Counted from the stretch's first letter, positions 49,473-60,494 are shown. The stretch: 64,000 nt of DNA from Sneathiella glossodoripedis JCM 23214 (GCF_000616095.1 NZ_BAMS01000001.1:1178001-1242000), one strand, 5' to 3'. The notes: generated from the sequence alone by a model not told the origin. Program-made: numbers and translations.

Positions 49473-50189
49473 TTAGTGATGCAGATGAATTGCATCGTTC
49501 AGGTAAAGGCAAGACAGGATTGCGAATACATAGGCCTGCAGGAATGCAACCAGGAATTCGAGGCCTGTCAGGCCTACGATAAAGGTGAGTGGCAACCAGC
49601 CGCCCAACCAACCAAGTCCAACCACGAACGCGCCAAACACTTTCAGTAGCGCATGGCCGGCAAGCATATTTGCAAACAGACGAACTGAAAGGCTGATGGG
49701 GCGGACAAAGTAGGAAATCACTTCAATTGGAACCAGTATCGGCATCAGAAATACCGGTACTCCGCTGGGTGCGAACAATGTAAGGAACTTAACACCGTGG
49801 CGCAGGATACCAACAATTGTGACGAGAATGAATACAGTTAGCGCCAACGCAAAAGTAACCACGATATGGCTGGTGACTGTAAAGCTGTAGGGAATCATCC
49901 CGATCAGGTTCGCAAACAGAACGAACATGAAAACGGAAAAAATGAAAGGGAAGAACTTGCGTCCCTCAGACCCGACATTTTCCTTAAGCATGTTGGCAAT
50001 AAATTCGTAGGAAAGTTCAGCAATCGACTGCATGCGACCCGGTACCATGGCACGGCCACGCATACTGAATGTCAAAAAGAGTGTAATTGCTGCGATTACG
50101 ATGAGCATAAACAGCGAGGAGTTGGTGAAGGAAACATCGACTCCGCCAATATTCATTTCAACCAAACGCTTGATTTGGAATTGCCCCAT
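49473..50189 (-). CDS. atpB: ATP synthase F0 subunit a
   Basis: Stator half-channel subunit, 238 residues as read, with five to six transmembrane helices. The essential arginine is in the RPISLSVRLFANMLAGH helix, and the end block FLVAFLQAYVFAILSCLYLNDAIH is typical. As read the protein starts MGQFQIKR, shorter than relatives. If one C is restored near 50191-50192, the frame extends to a GTG at 50221, giving MAEGQGLVIDPMGQFQIKR, a typical alphaproteobacterial N-terminus. I therefore think the true gene is 49473-50221. Confidence 0.93.
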   Translation of the reverse strand: MGQFQIKRLVEMNIGGVDVSFTNSSLFMLIVIAAITLFLTFSMRGRAMVPGRMQSIAELSYEFIANMLKENVGSEGRKFFPFIFSVFMFVLFANLIGMIPYSFTVTSHIVVTFALALTVFILVTIVGILRHGVKFLTLFAPSGVPVFLMPILVPIEVISYFVRPISLSVRLFANMLAGHALLKVFGAFVVGLGWLGGWLPLTFIVGLTGLEFLVAFLQAYVFAILSCLYLNDAIHLHH

Positions 50190-50275
50190 CGGTCGATTAC
50201 GAGTCCCTGACCTTCTGCCACGATACTTAATCCCGCTTGACTAGTTTCACACAAAAGGAAGCGTATACGCTTCCT

Positions 50276-50590
50276 TCAATCTTCAAAATCTTCTGGGTTC
50301 ATTGCCCTGGCCACTTTATAAACGTTGTATACGCCAACGATCATGCCCAAAACAGCAAACACCAACAAAAATATCGGTTTTGTGTCCAAAAAACCATCCA
50401 GCCACCAACCGAAACCACCACATACCAGAAAAGCTGCTATTATCTCAACAGACAATCGCCAGGCTCTTCCTGCTGCGCCAGCTTTCTCGACCTTAAGGCG
50501 TCCATCCCATGAAGAATCGTCATGTTTCTGGCGTGCCTTTTCAAGCCGAGCTTTAAATTCTTTCTTTGAGTCCGGGTCGGAATTAGTCAT
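50276..50590 (-). CDS. atpI: ATP synthase-associated protein AtpI
   Basis: Small membrane protein at the head of the F0 operon, thought to help assemble the c-ring or import magnesium. The 104-residue protein has a charged N-terminal third (KKEFKARLEKARQKHDD) and two transmembrane helices (LSVEIIAAFLVCGGFGWWLDG and IFLLVFAVLGMIVGVYNVY), with the PEDF end. ATG 50590 (MTNSDPD) is preferred over 50605. Confidence 0.9.
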   Translation of the reverse strand: MTNSDPDSKKEFKARLEKARQKHDDSSWDGRLKVEKAGAAGRAWRLSVEIIAAFLVCGGFGWWLDGFLDTKPIFLLVFAVLGMIVGVYNVYKVARAMNPEDFED

Positions 50591-50648
50591 TTTCGTTCCG
50601 TTCACGGAAAATTAAGAACATCCAATTCCCCCTACTCAAAGCGCGGGA

Positions 50649-50677
50649 AACATACGGTCTGCCTACAGCAGTGTCAA
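50649..50677 (-). promoter_or_regulatory. sigma70-type promoter of the ATP synthase F0 operon
   Basis: On the minus strand, TTGACA (50677-50672) and TATGTT (50654-50649) are separated by 17 bp. The site is about 60 bp ahead of the atpI ATG, inside the intergenic gap after smc. Confidence 0.75.
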
Positions 50678-50750
50678 GTTACAAACGACAGCTTTTGCTG
50701 CTCATTTCCAGAATAGCTGAATCAGTGTCAAAATCTTACTTCTGAGGTCA

Positions 50751-53700
50751 TTAAACCGTCTCGTCAGTCATGAGCTGCGCACGTGTTAAATCAACGGATA
50801 CAAGCTGCGAGATTCCGCGCTCCGCCATTGTGACGCCAAACAGACGATCCATACGTGCCATTGTTATCGGGTGATGGGTAACAACCAGAAAACGGGTGTC
50901 AGAATCTTTTGAAAGCCGGTCAAGAAGATTACATAGACGTTCAACATTTACGTCATCTAGCGGTGCATCAACCTCATCCAGCACACAAATCGGAGCTGGA
51001 TTCGTTAAAAACACAGCAAACAGAAGGGCAACTGCCGTGAGAGCCTGTTCTCCACCTGATAAAAGTGACATGAGCTGTAAACGTTTGCCCGGTGGGCTCG
51101 CCATAATTTCAAGTCCGGCGGCTAACGGATCTTCTGACTCCGTAAGCTTGAGATGTGCGTACCCGCCACCAAATACTTGTTTGAACAATTCCTGGAAATG
51201 ACTGTCCACTTTTTTAAACGCCTCGAGCAAGCGCTCTCGCCCTTCTTTGTTCAGGCTCGCAATGCCTTGTCTTAAGCGTGCAATGGCGGCTTCCAGATCG
51301 GCTCTTTCTTCCAAAAGTGTGCTGAGTTGTTCATCAACTTCCTGCGCTTCTATTTCAGCGCGTAAATTAACAGGGCCCATGCCGTCCCGTTCTTTTTTTA
51401 ATCTTTCAACTTTTCTTTCACTGACATCAATGGGCGGAATTTCCTCTGTCTCTTCAATTCCGCCAGCCACTTTGATGTTTTCCGGCTGACATTCAAGTTT
51501 TTCGAATATCTGGCCGGCGAGTGATTTTAGAACATCAGCGGTATGTTCTACATCTGCTTGATGGCGGACGCGTTCTTCACGGCATGTTGCCAGGGCTTCT
51601 TGCGCTTGCCGTAATGCTGCATCACATTGCGCAAGAACTGATTCTGCTTCGCTGACCTGATCACGAATGGATTTTCTGGCGGATTCCGCTCGGGCGATTT
51701 CGTCCATCAGCTCCCCGCGCAGGCGTTGCAGTTCGCTGGGCTTGTTTTCAAGTTCTTTCAGCTCTTCTTCGGTTGTAGAGAATCGGATTTCCAATTGAGC
51801 GAAGTGATCTGCCATTCCGCTACTGCGTCTGATCCAGTTTTCTCTCTCTTGTGTTGCCGATTTAATTCGATCGTTCCGAATTGCCGAAGTCCGTATGATT
51901 TGATCATGCTCTGCGCGCTTCGCTGCCAAATCTTCACGCCGATGACGCAATTCACTTCGCAATTTTTCGATATCCGCCTGTTCCGAGCCAAGATCGCTCA
52001 GGCTTGTTCGCTTTTGCTTCAATTCTTCGAGCTTTGCGCAAGTGCTGTTAATGTCATCTTTAAGAGATGCAGCTTGTTCTTCGAGAACCTGAAGGCGGGA
52101 TGTTTTAGCGGCGTTTTCTCTTTGCTGCTCTGCTTGTTTTGCACGGAGTCTGGTTAATTCTGTCTCTTGTGCACGTCGTTTAAGGCGCAAGTCCTTTTCT
52201 TCATTTCGAAGTTTTTGAATTAATTTTTCGCACTCTGCCAAAGCCAGCTTGCGCACATTCGCGGCAATTTCAAGTTCGCTTAATTTTGTTTCGAGCTCGG
52301 ACAGTTTGTTTTTTTGCTCCAGCCTTACGGTCGCAGCAGATTTTATGTCTGCTTTTTGACAGTATCCATCCCATCGAAACAGCGCTCCCTCTTTGGTTAC
52401 GGCTCTTTGGCCCTGCTTTAGCTGTTTTATGATGTTTTCAGCATCTGAGGCGTCGATAATAGCGACTTGTGAAAGACGGAGTTCCAGTGCTTTCACACCT
52501 GAAACAAACTGGTTTAATGTTTCGGTTGTGCCTTCAAATGCGGACGCACCCTGTTCGGTTGTTATATTACTCCAATATGTGGGGGCATCAGGATCGCAGG
52601 GAGCGTTTAATTCATCACCAAGTGCAGCTCCTAACGCGGCTTCATATCCCTTTTGAACCTTCAGTTCCTCGATCACATTGGTCCATTCTCCAACCTCATC
52701 ATTTTGTAGAATGGCTCTAATCGCGCGAATCTCGGCGTTAAGAGTCGTTACCTCTTTCTCGACGGACTGCAATTGAACTCTGGCGTCTCGTTCAGCTAAT
52801 TCAGCATTATTTTTCTGTTGTTCAACACGCTCAAGTTCATCCGTCACTGCCTGATGCTCGGCTAACGCTGTTTGTAACTCATTGGCTACCGAATCCTGTT
52901 TCGTCAACTGATCCAGACTGTTCTGAACGACCAGTAATTCTTTGCGGTTCCCTTCTTCCTTGCTACGTAGCCTTTGTAAATCCTGCTCTGTGGAGGCCAA
53001 TTGCTGCGCAAGGCTGCCATGTTCTGCACGGCTGGCCGCCAGCTCTTCTGTTTTTGTGTCAAGCTGACCTTGTAACTCGCGAATGGCTGTTTGCTTTTCC
53101 TCAATATCCTTGGAAAGGATGGCCAGTTTTGGGGCGTCATCCTCTGCGCTGATTGTTAATTTCTCTATTTCCGCGCCTAATTGTTCGATGGCCTCAGCAG
53201 CTTCCTGCTCGAGGCTTTTTTCACGTTTCATATCACTGGAAATCTGATTTTTTCGATCTTCCAGCTGTTTCTGTGCCCTAGCAAGTCGATCCTCTTCAGC
53301 GCTGAGCTGTTCTTTTTGCAAGACAAGTTTGTTCAGTTTGGCTGCAGCAGCGGCATCTGCATCGCGAAGAGGCGTTAAAGCTTCTGAAGCCTTGAGGCTG
53401 GCGTTTTGCGCAAGTGCGACCTGGCGCGTGAGTTCCGCAACAGCATCCGATGCTTCTTTTAGTTTGTCTTTGGCAGCCTGTTCATTGGCTGCCGCGACTT
53501 CATATTTGCGGTATAAAAGCATCGCTTCAGCTTTTCGAATATGGCTGGATATATTTCGGTACCGTGTTGCCTGCCGTGCTTGGCGTTTAAGACTGGCGAG
53601 TTGTACTTCAAGCTGGCCAGATACATCATCTACTCTTTCCAGATTGGTTTCAGCAGCTTTAAGGCGGAGTTCCGCTTCATGGCGCCTAGAGTGCAAGCCA

Positions 53701-54212
53701 GATATACCAGCTGCCTCTTCTAGTAAATGCCGACGATCTTTTGGTTTTGCATTGATAAGTGAGCCAACGCGCCCTTGACTGACAATTGCTGTTGAATGAG
53801 CGCCGGTTGCCATATCGGCAAAAAGTAATTGGACATCGCGGGCCCGCATGACCTTACCATTGATGCGGTAGTCCGAGCCGGCTTCACGTCGTATGCGACG
53901 GGTAATATCCAGCTCGGTGCTATCATTATAGGCAGGTGGAGCAGCTCGGTCACTATTGTCCAGTCCGAGGGTGACTTCCGCCATATTTCGCGGTGGTCGG
54001 CTTGTGGTGCCCGCGAAGATGACGTCATCCATTGCACCGCCGCGCATGTTTTTAGCCGATGTTTCACCCATAACCCAACGGAGTGCTTCCACCAGATTGG
54101 ATTTACCACACCCGTTGGGGCCAACGATGCCTGTGAGGCCGTCTTTAATCAATAATTCTGTCGGCTCAACAAATGATTTGAAACCAGACAGGCGTAATTG
54201 AGAAAATTTCAC
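50751..54212 (-). CDS. smc: chromosome segregation protein SMC
   Basis: Structural maintenance of chromosomes ATPase, 1153 residues. The N-terminus holds the Walker A motif IVGPNGCGKSN. Two coiled-coil arms surround a hinge (about residues 490-640, around GYEAALGAALGDELNA). The C-terminus has the signature LLSGGEQALTAVALLFA and Walker B CVLDEVDAPLDDVNV. Full length for the family. The DsbA-like gene ends 16 bp before its start on the same strand. Confidence 0.97.
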   Translation of the reverse strand: MKFSQLRLSGFKSFVEPTELLIKDGLTGIVGPNGCGKSNLVEALRWVMGETSAKNMRGGAMDDVIFAGTTSRPPRNMAEVTLGLDNSDRAAPPAYNDSTELDITRRIRREAGSDYRINGKVMRARDVQLLFADMATGAHSTAIVSQGRVGSLINAKPKDRRHLLEEAAGISGLHSRRHEAELRLKAAETNLERVDDVSGQLEVQLASLKRQARQATRYRNISSHIRKAEAMLLYRKYEVAAANEQAAKDKLKEASDAVAELTRQVALAQNASLKASEALTPLRDADAAAAAKLNKLVLQKEQLSAEEDRLARAQKQLEDRKNQISSDMKREKSLEQEAAEAIEQLGAEIEKLTISAEDDAPKLAILSKDIEEKQTAIRELQGQLDTKTEELAASRAEHGSLAQQLASTEQDLQRLRSKEEGNRKELLVVQNSLDQLTKQDSVANELQTALAEHQAVTDELERVEQQKNNAELAERDARVQLQSVEKEVTTLNAEIRAIRAILQNDEVGEWTNVIEELKVQKGYEAALGAALGDELNAPCDPDAPTYWSNITTEQGASAFEGTTETLNQFVSGVKALELRLSQVAIIDASDAENIIKQLKQGQRAVTKEGALFRWDGYCQKADIKSAATVRLEQKNKLSELETKLSELEIAANVRKLALAECEKLIQKLRNEEKDLRLKRRAQETELTRLRAKQAEQQRENAAKTSRLQVLEEQAASLKDDINSTCAKLEELKQKRTSLSDLGSEQADIEKLRSELRHRREDLAAKRAEHDQIIRTSAIRNDRIKSATQERENWIRRSSGMADHFAQLEIRFSTTEEELKELENKPSELQRLRGELMDEIARAESARKSIRDQVSEAESVLAQCDAALRQAQEALATCREERVRHQADVEHTADVLKSLAGQIFEKLECQPENIKVAGGIEETEEIPPIDVSERKVERLKKERDGMGPVNLRAEIEAQEVDEQLSTLLEERADLEAAIARLRQGIASLNKEGRERLLEAFKKVDSHFQELFKQVFGGGYAHLKLTESEDPLAAGLEIMASPPGKRLQLMSLLSGGEQALTAVALLFAVFLTNPAPICVLDEVDAPLDDVNVERLCNLLDRLSKDSDTRFLVVTHHPITMARMDRLFGVTMAERGISQLVSVDLTRAQLMTDETV

Positions 54213-54228
54213 GGCCCCTCCATCGTCA

Positions 54229-54870
54229 TTACATCAGGCCTTTGAGATATTCGTCGAACGCTTCATAGGACGCGCTGTCACCGTCGAAGCGTTCTCCATT
54301 TATGAAGATTGTCGGTGTTGCTGTGACGTCATATTCGTTGGCCGCAACCATACGGTCCATCAATATCCGCTCCCCAAGTTTCTCATCCTGAAGTGCAGCT
54401 TCAAACTTCGCAGCAGGAACACCAACAAGTTTGGCGATGTCTTTAAGCGCCGCAATCACATCCGGAGCAGAGGCCCATTGATTGAGGCGTGAATACAGAA
54501 TTTTTAGCGTTGGGAAAAATCGTTTTTCGCCAGCAGTATGGGCCAAAACAGCCGCATGATAGGCGTTCTGATCCCACGGAAAATCACGATAGACAAGGTA
54601 TGCTTTGCCAGTATCGATATAGTTTTCCTGTAACTGAGGCATCACTTCATTATGAAAATTAGCGCAATGCGGACAGGTCAATGAAGCGTATTCGATGATT
54701 GCAATAGGAGCGTTTCTATCGCCAAGAACATTGTCATCTTCGCGGATAGCCATGACATCAGCGCGCGCAGATTTGGCTGCAAACAATGAGGATGTCGCGA
54801 AGGCAAGTGGTGAGAGACCTGCTGCAGATACAAAATGTCGACGAGATATGTTCAATTTTCTGTCTTTCAT
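54229..54870 (-). CDS. Tat-exported DsbA-family thiol oxidoreductase
   Basis: A 213-residue thioredoxin-fold protein. Its N-terminus has a twin-arginine signal (SRRHFVSAAGLSPLAFATS) with cleavage near residue 36 (SARA-DV). The active site is SLTCPHCANFH, a CPHC motif as in DsbA/DsbG-like BdbD proteins, and the cis-Pro loop is TATPTIFING. Periplasmic disulfide formation is the likely role. I take ATG 54870 (MKDRKLNISRRHF) as the start because it begins the Tat signal; 54900 is open upstream. It sits between smc and the DUF721 gene, a conserved alphaproteobacterial order. Confidence 0.9.
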   Translation of the reverse strand: MKDRKLNISRRHFVSAAGLSPLAFATSSLFAAKSARADVMAIREDDNVLGDRNAPIAIIEYASLTCPHCANFHNEVMPQLQENYIDTGKAYLVYRDFPWDQNAYHAAVLAHTAGEKRFFPTLKILYSRLNQWASAPDVIAALKDIAKLVGVPAAKFEAALQDEKLGERILMDRMVAANEYDVTATPTIFINGERFDGDSASYEAFDEYLKGLM

Positions 54871-54959
54871 ACTAGATGTTGTGTGATTATATAATTTCAT
54901 TTGTGATTCCTCAAATATTTCTGATCAATCAAATTGTGTTGACCTAATATATTGATTTT

Positions 54960-55463
54960 TCATGATTTTAAGCGCTGGCTATGGCTTGCACGAGTAATGA
55001 TTTTACTGCCCAGAGCAAATAATTTTTCCTTCAGCTCTTCGTCGGTTACGTCATTCAAAGTCTCTTTCAGCCATGCTTCCTGCTCTGAACTTAGAGGCAG
55101 ATTTAAAGGTTTTCTGCTGTTTTCTGCGGTTTTGACAGGTGCCTGTATCAATTGCAGACGGGCGACCGCTCGATATCCGAAGAAACTATTGATTCGCTCA
55201 ATAATCAAAGGTTCAAATTGTTGGAACTCGGGCGCAAACCCAGGGGATACGCGCACTTTTAAAGTTGCTTCGTGGTTTTTGCTACGCCCGTAGTTAAGTC
55301 TCTCAGGGCTGGAAACATTTGCAAGAGTTGGGCCTACAATATTTTTCCACTTTGACAATATATCAGCTTGGGCAAAACCACGCTTTATAAGCGCTGCCTT
55401 AGTGGATTTGGCGACAAACTTGCCAATTGCCTGCGGTCCGGTTTTTTTTGCAAATTTCCTCAA
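54960..55463 (-). CDS. DUF721/DciA-like protein
   Basis: A 167-residue protein with the DUF721 domain near residues 25-110 (ADILSKWKNIVGPTLAN, LKVRVSPGFAPEFQQFEPLIIERIN and YRAVARLQLIQAP). DUF721 proteins include DciA, a helper of replicative helicase loading in bacteria lacking DnaC; this role is inferred. The start listed is TTG at 55463; no ATG is available in frame before the domain. Divergent from mutY. Confidence 0.82.
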   Translation of the reverse strand: MRKFAKKTGPQAIGKFVAKSTKAALIKRGFAQADILSKWKNIVGPTLANVSSPERLNYGRSKNHEATLKVRVSPGFAPEFQQFEPLIIERINSFFGYRAVARLQLIQAPVKTAENSRKPLNLPLSSEQEAWLKETLNDVTDEELKEKLFALGSKIITRASHSQRLKS

Positions 55464-55548
55464 GGTTCAAGATTTCTCTTTAATAGATTGATTGATCCAT
55501 GTGATATAAAAACAGCAATCTTCAAAAGCATGTTCTATTTACGGTTAG

Positions 55549-56655
55549 ATGACCAGTCACAATTTCGAGTATTCACGTTTTCCTGAACAGATTCTTCAGT
55601 GGTATGATCAGAACGGTCGAGAGCTCCCGTGGCGCCAAAAAGGCGGGCAATATGCCGATCCTTACCATGTTTGGCTAAGCGAAATCATGCTCCAACAGAC
55701 AACTGTTGCAACTGTGACATCCTACTTTGAAAAGTTCCTCCATAATTGGCCAACCGTGAGAGATCTTGCGTTGGCCCCGTTAGATGATGTTCTGACAGCT
55801 TGGGCTGGGTTGGGGTATTATGCCCGTGCCCGCAATCTTCATAAATGTGCTGGGGTAGTTTGGCATAAATATGGCGGCGAATTTCCAAATACAGAAGAAG
55901 CATTGCTTGATTTGCCAGGAATAGGCCCCTACACCGCTGCCGCGATCGCCGCGATCGCTTTTGATAAACCTTGCGTTGTGATTGATGGAAATATCGAACG
56001 GATTATTTGCAGGGTTTTTCAGTTGGAAGAGACGCTGCCCGCTGGTCGACCTGCTATCAAAAACCATGCGGCCAAAGTTACCCCCATAGAGCGATCCGGA
56101 GATTATGCGCAGGCCCTGATGGATATCGGATCTTCGATCTGCCGACCAAAGCGTCCTGATTGCGCGAGTTGCCCGGTCGGAGATCTTTGTTCCGTAAAAG
56201 ACAGCGGATTGGCGGAACATTACCCAAAGAAAGCCCCCAAAAAAGCCAAGCCAACAAAGGGCGCTGTTGTTGTCTGGATAGAAGATGCTGATGGTCGCGT
56301 CCTTATGCGTAGAAGGGAGGAAAAAGGATTGTTGGGAGGCATGATGGAGTTCCCTTCAACCGAATGGACTGAAAAAGCACATGCAAGCCCCGCCGAATTA
56401 GGTGATTTGCTAAATTCCCTGGGGGGCGAGGATCAATTGAATGATTGCGGTTCAGCCCCGGAAGTCAAACACACATTCACGCATTTTCATCTAAAGCTAT
56501 TGCCTCGTATTTATCGTTTATACGAGCGAGATAGCATTCAATCTAACCATCTAAGCTGGATTGAGAAAGACAAGCTTGATCAATTTGCTCTTCCAACATT
56601 AATGAAAAAAGTTGCCCGCTCAGTGCTAAGCGGGCAAAACGAATTGAAGTTGTAG
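55549..56655 (+). CDS. mutY: A/G-specific adenine glycosylase MutY
   Basis: Removes adenine mispaired with 8-oxoguanine. The 368-residue protein has LPWRQ near residue 25, the helix-hairpin-helix block LPGIGPYTAAAIAAIAF, the catalytic Asp in the VVIDGNIERI region, and the 4Fe-4S cysteines in CRPKRPDCASCPVGDLC. The C-terminal MutT-like domain begins near residue 230 (GAVVVWIEDADGRVLMRRRE). Confidence 0.96.
   Translation: MTSHNFEYSRFPEQILQWYDQNGRELPWRQKGGQYADPYHVWLSEIMLQQTTVATVTSYFEKFLHNWPTVRDLALAPLDDVLTAWAGLGYYARARNLHKCAGVVWHKYGGEFPNTEEALLDLPGIGPYTAAAIAAIAFDKPCVVIDGNIERIICRVFQLEETLPAGRPAIKNHAAKVTPIERSGDYAQALMDIGSSICRPKRPDCASCPVGDLCSVKDSGLAEHYPKKAPKKAKPTKGAVVVWIEDADGRVLMRRREEKGLLGGMMEFPSTEWTEKAHASPAELGDLLNSLGGEDQLNDCGSAPEVKHTFTHFHLKLLPRIYRLYERDSIQSNHLSWIEKDKLDQFALPTLMKKVARSVLSGQNELKL
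56605..56637 (-). terminator. rho-independent terminator of the EF-hand gene, inside the mutY 3' end
   Basis: On the minus strand, TTGCCCGCT (56637-56629) pairs with AGCGGGCAA (56620-56612), followed by C and six T residues (56610-56605). It lies 23 bp after the EF-hand stop, within the last codons of convergent mutY. Confidence 0.8.
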
Positions 56656-56659
56656 GTCC

Positions 56660-57070
56660 TTAGAGGCCAGGGGCGACAAATTCCTTTTGGGATACAAATC
56701 CATCCTTGTTCACGTCCAGTTGGTTAAAACGTTTCTCACCAACTGTGAAGAACTCTTCAGGCGTTAATTTTGTATCCCCATTTTTGTCTGCTTCAGCATA
56801 TTCATCTGTTACTTTGACTTTCGCACCGGGATTTGCCACTGCGCTGCGAAGGTTTTTTGCCTGAACATACTCTTCAAATTCCACCAGGCCATCGCTGTTG
56901 CCATCGAGCGAATAGAAATAGCGCTGGCGATAATCATGAGCTTCTTCACGGGACACCATATTGTCGGCGTTGCGATCGATGCCGATAAATTGCGAGGGCA
57001 TAAAACCCCAAGCAGCGCTGGTAGCACTCACCGACAAAATCGTCGCAACAGCAATAGAATATATTTTCAT
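56660..57070 (-). CDS. secreted EF-hand calcium-binding protein
   Basis: A 136-residue protein with a signal peptide (IYSIAVATILSVSATSAAWG, cleavage after about residue 22) and four EF-hand loops: DRNADNMVSREE, DGNSDGLVEFEE, DKNGDTKLTPEE and DVNKDGFVSQKE. Each has Asp at position 1 and Glu at 12, so calcium binding is likely. Probably periplasmic. It follows ccrM on the same strand by 41 bp, with a strong inverted repeat between them that includes its own ribosome binding site. Confidence 0.88.
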   Translation of the reverse strand: MKIYSIAVATILSVSATSAAWGFMPSQFIGIDRNADNMVSREEAHDYRQRYFYSLDGNSDGLVEFEEYVQAKNLRSAVANPGAKVKVTDEYAEADKNGDTKLTPEEFFTVGEKRFNQLDVNKDGFVSQKEFVAPGL

Positions 57071-57071
57071 T

Positions 57072-57105
57072 GGAACCCCCTTTGATCTTGTGGAAAGGGG
57101 TGTTC
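57072..57105. repeat. inverted repeat between ccrM and the EF-hand gene
   Basis: GGAACCCCCTTT and AAAGGGGTGTTCC pair over 12 positions with one bulged base and a 10-nt loop. On the minus strand the repeat covers the AAAGGGGG ribosome binding site of the EF-hand gene. There is no T run, so it is not a standard terminator. Confidence 0.75.
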
Positions 57106-57111
57106 CCTTTC

Positions 57112-58304
<1,193 letters not shown>

Positions 58305-58306
<2 letters not shown>

Positions 58307-58910
58307 ATGAACTTTCCAGCATTTTACGAATGGGCGCGAAGCTTCGCCTATGTAGTGGTGTGACACCGTGTTCTAACAAGCCCTTGCGATGTTCGGCAGT
58401 GCCGTAACCGGAATTTCGCTCCCAACCGTAGTGCGGATAGCGTTCTGCATAGACTGACATTTTCCGATCGCGTGTCACTTTTGCAACAATGGATGCTGCT
58501 GAAATCGAGAAAGACTTTGAGTCTCCCTTAACTATAAGTTGTGTTGAGGAGTGAATTTGGGGATCTCTGTTGCCATCTATGAGTAAATGATCTGGTTTTT
58601 TGGGCAAGTTTTCGACAGCTCTTTGCATAGCCAGAAAAGTTGCCTGCAGGATGTTAAGTTCATCAATTTCAGCGGGGCTTGCCTCTCCAAGCCCCACCTG
58701 AGCTGTGTTCCTGATCTGGTCAAATAGGCTTTCCCGCTTCTTTTTTGACAGCGTTTTACTGTCAGCAAGGCCTTCTGGAATGTTATCCCGGTCAAGTATA
58801 ACTGCAGCTGCGATGACGGGGCCCGCAAATGGTCCCCGTCCAACTTCATCTACGCCAGCAACTGTTCCTATCAGATTTTCTTCATAGGTAAAGTCGGGCG
58901 TCATTTTCAT
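58305..58910 (-). CDS. rnhB: ribonuclease HII
   Basis: Cuts RNA at RNA-DNA junctions, including single ribonucleotides. The 201-residue protein has the catalytic GVDEVGRGPFAGPVIAAAVIL (DExGRG), the later acids in LLIDGN and the helix SIVAKVTRDRKM. ATG overlaps the AhpD-like gene stop by 4 nt. ccrM follows on the same strand after about 115 bp, and in Caulobacter-type genomes rnhB and ccrM are also adjacent. Confidence 0.96.
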
Positions 58911-59506
58911 CGAGGGGCTCGTCCCATGCTGAAGAATTCATCGTTGGGGCGCATGGAGGTGAGGTTTGCCATTCTGTTGCTAAGACCAAAAAAAGCAGTA
59001 ATTGCGCCGATATCCCAAATGTCTTCGTCGTTAAAGCCATGGGCATACATCATTTCAAAGTCGTCTTCATTAATGGTATGAGCTGCATTTGAGACGAGTA
59101 GTGCGAAGTCAAGCATGGCTTTCTGTCGATCAGTTATATCTGCCTTATGATAATTACCTGCAATCTGATCCGCGATTAATGGCTCTTTCGCATAAATACG
59201 CAGCAATGCTCCATGCGCGACAACGCAGTACAGGCAATTATTATCAGCGGAAGTTGCGACAATAATCATCTCCTTCTCAGCCTTTGTCAGGTTTGAGCCG
59301 TCACGCATCATAATTGCATCATGATAATTGAAGAACGCTCTCAGCTCTTCGGGGCGATGAGCCAAGGTGAGAAACACATTGGGAATGAAGCCTGCTTTTT
59401 CTTGAACACCCAAGATCATTTCTTTGAGGTCTTCTGGGAGGTCAAGAACGTCTGGAATTGGATAGCGGCTTATTTTTTTATCTGTCATCTGTTTTTCCTC
59501 AGGCAT
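58907..59506 (-). CDS. AhpD-like peroxidase-related / carboxymuconolactone decarboxylase family protein
   Basis: A 199-residue helical protein of the CMD/AhpD superfamily. The active-site-like motif is [16 protein letters not shown] (CxxC then His), typical of peroxidase-related enzymes. The N-terminal part [21 protein letters not shown] is common to this subgroup. It overlaps acuI by 8 nt and rnhB by 4 nt, so the three genes are translationally coupled. A detoxifying role beside acuI is inferred. Confidence 0.85.
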   Translation of the reverse strand: MPEEKQMTDKKISRYPIPDVLDLPEDLKEMILGVQEKAGFIPNVFLTLAHRPEELRAFFNYHDAIMMRDGSNLTKAEKEMIIVATSADNNCLYCVVAHGALLRIYAKEPLIADQIAGNYHKADITDRQKAMLDFALLVSNAAHTINEDDFEMMYAHGFNDEDIWDIGAITAFFGLSNRMANLTSMRPNDEFFSMGRAPR

Positions 59507-60479
59507 TTACGTTTACGATAACGCGCCCTTTAACGGACCCGTCCAATAAGGATTTGGCTGTTGCGATTGCGTCGCCTAAGGGGATTTCAGAGGCCATCAT
59601 TTCAAGATGCGAAATGTCCAAATCCTTGGCCAGTCTATTCCAGGCTTCGATACGTTTTTCACGTGGGCACATTACGCTATCGACACCGTTCAATATGACG
59701 CCACGTAAAATAAACGGCATAACTGTGGCTGGAAGATCAAATCCTTGCGCCAAACCGCAAGCTGCAACCGTACCACCGTATTTGGTGCTTGCGCATACAT
59801 TGGCGAGGGTGTGGCTTCCGACTGTATCAATTGCGCCTGCCCAACGTTCTTTTCCTAAGGGGCGTCCTTTTTCAGAAAGTTCTGAGCGGTCGATGATTTC
59901 TTTCGCGCCAAGTGATTTGAGATACTCGGCCTCTTCGCGGCGGCCTGTGGACGCAATTACTGAGTATCCCAGCTTTGCCAGCAATGAAACGGCAACGCTA
60001 CCTACACCACCGACCGCACCGGTTACCAGTATGTCGCCATCATTGGGGGTAACTCCTTGGTTTTCTAATGCCATCACGCAAAGCATTGAAGTATAGCCGG
60101 CTGTTCCGATTGCCATTGCTTGGCGACTGTCAAAACGATCTGGCAAGGGGACAAGCCAATCACCTTTAAGCCGCGCCTTTTGGGCAAGCCCACCCCAATG
60201 GACTTCGCCCACACCCCAGCCATTGAGGACGACTTTGTCTCCCGGTTTGTAATCTGGATGAGCACTTTGCTCTACGGTGCCTGCAAAATCGACACCTGGC
60301 ACCATTGGGAATTTACGAACAACCGGTGATTTGCCAGTTATGGCTAAACCATCCTTGTAGTTTAATGTGGAATAATCGATGGATACTGTTACGTCACCTT
60401 CAGGCAATTGGTCTTCTGCGACTTCTGTCAACTGGGCATTATAGGTATCGTTATCATTGGTGATCAGTATTGCTTTCAT
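59499..60479 (-). CDS. acuI: acrylyl-CoA reductase AcuI-like (YhdH family)
   Basis: NADPH-dependent medium-chain reductase family enzyme that reduces acryloyl-CoA to propionyl-CoA. The 326-residue protein has [49 protein letters not shown] and the cofactor motif [21 protein letters not shown], which place it in the YhdH/AcuI family. An AcuR-type regulator lies directly upstream, supporting acrylate/3-hydroxypropionate metabolism as the role. No DMSP lyase gene lies in the window. Confidence 0.93.
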   Translation of the reverse strand: MKAILITNDNDTYNAQLTEVAEDQLPEGDVTVSIDYSTLNYKDGLAITGKSPVVRKFPMVPGVDFAGTVEQSAHPDYKPGDKVVLNGWGVGEVHWGGLAQKARLKGDWLVPLPDRFDSRQAMAIGTAGYTSMLCVMALENQGVTPNDGDILVTGAVGGVGSVAVSLLAKLGYSVIASTGRREEAEYLKSLGAKEIIDRSELSEKGRPLGKERWAGAIDTVGSHTLANVCASTKYGGTVAACGLAQGFDLPATVMPFILRGVILNGVDSVMCPREKRIEAWNRLAKDLDISHLEMMASEIPLGDAIATAKSLLDGSVKGRVIVNVNA

Positions 60480-60494
60480 TTGACCTTTCCTTTG

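Noticed and set aside
53329-53778. 149-residue Ser/Ala/Arg-rich frame opposite the smc start
   Set aside because: Low-complexity product caused by the reverse of Ala/Glu-rich coiled-coil codons.
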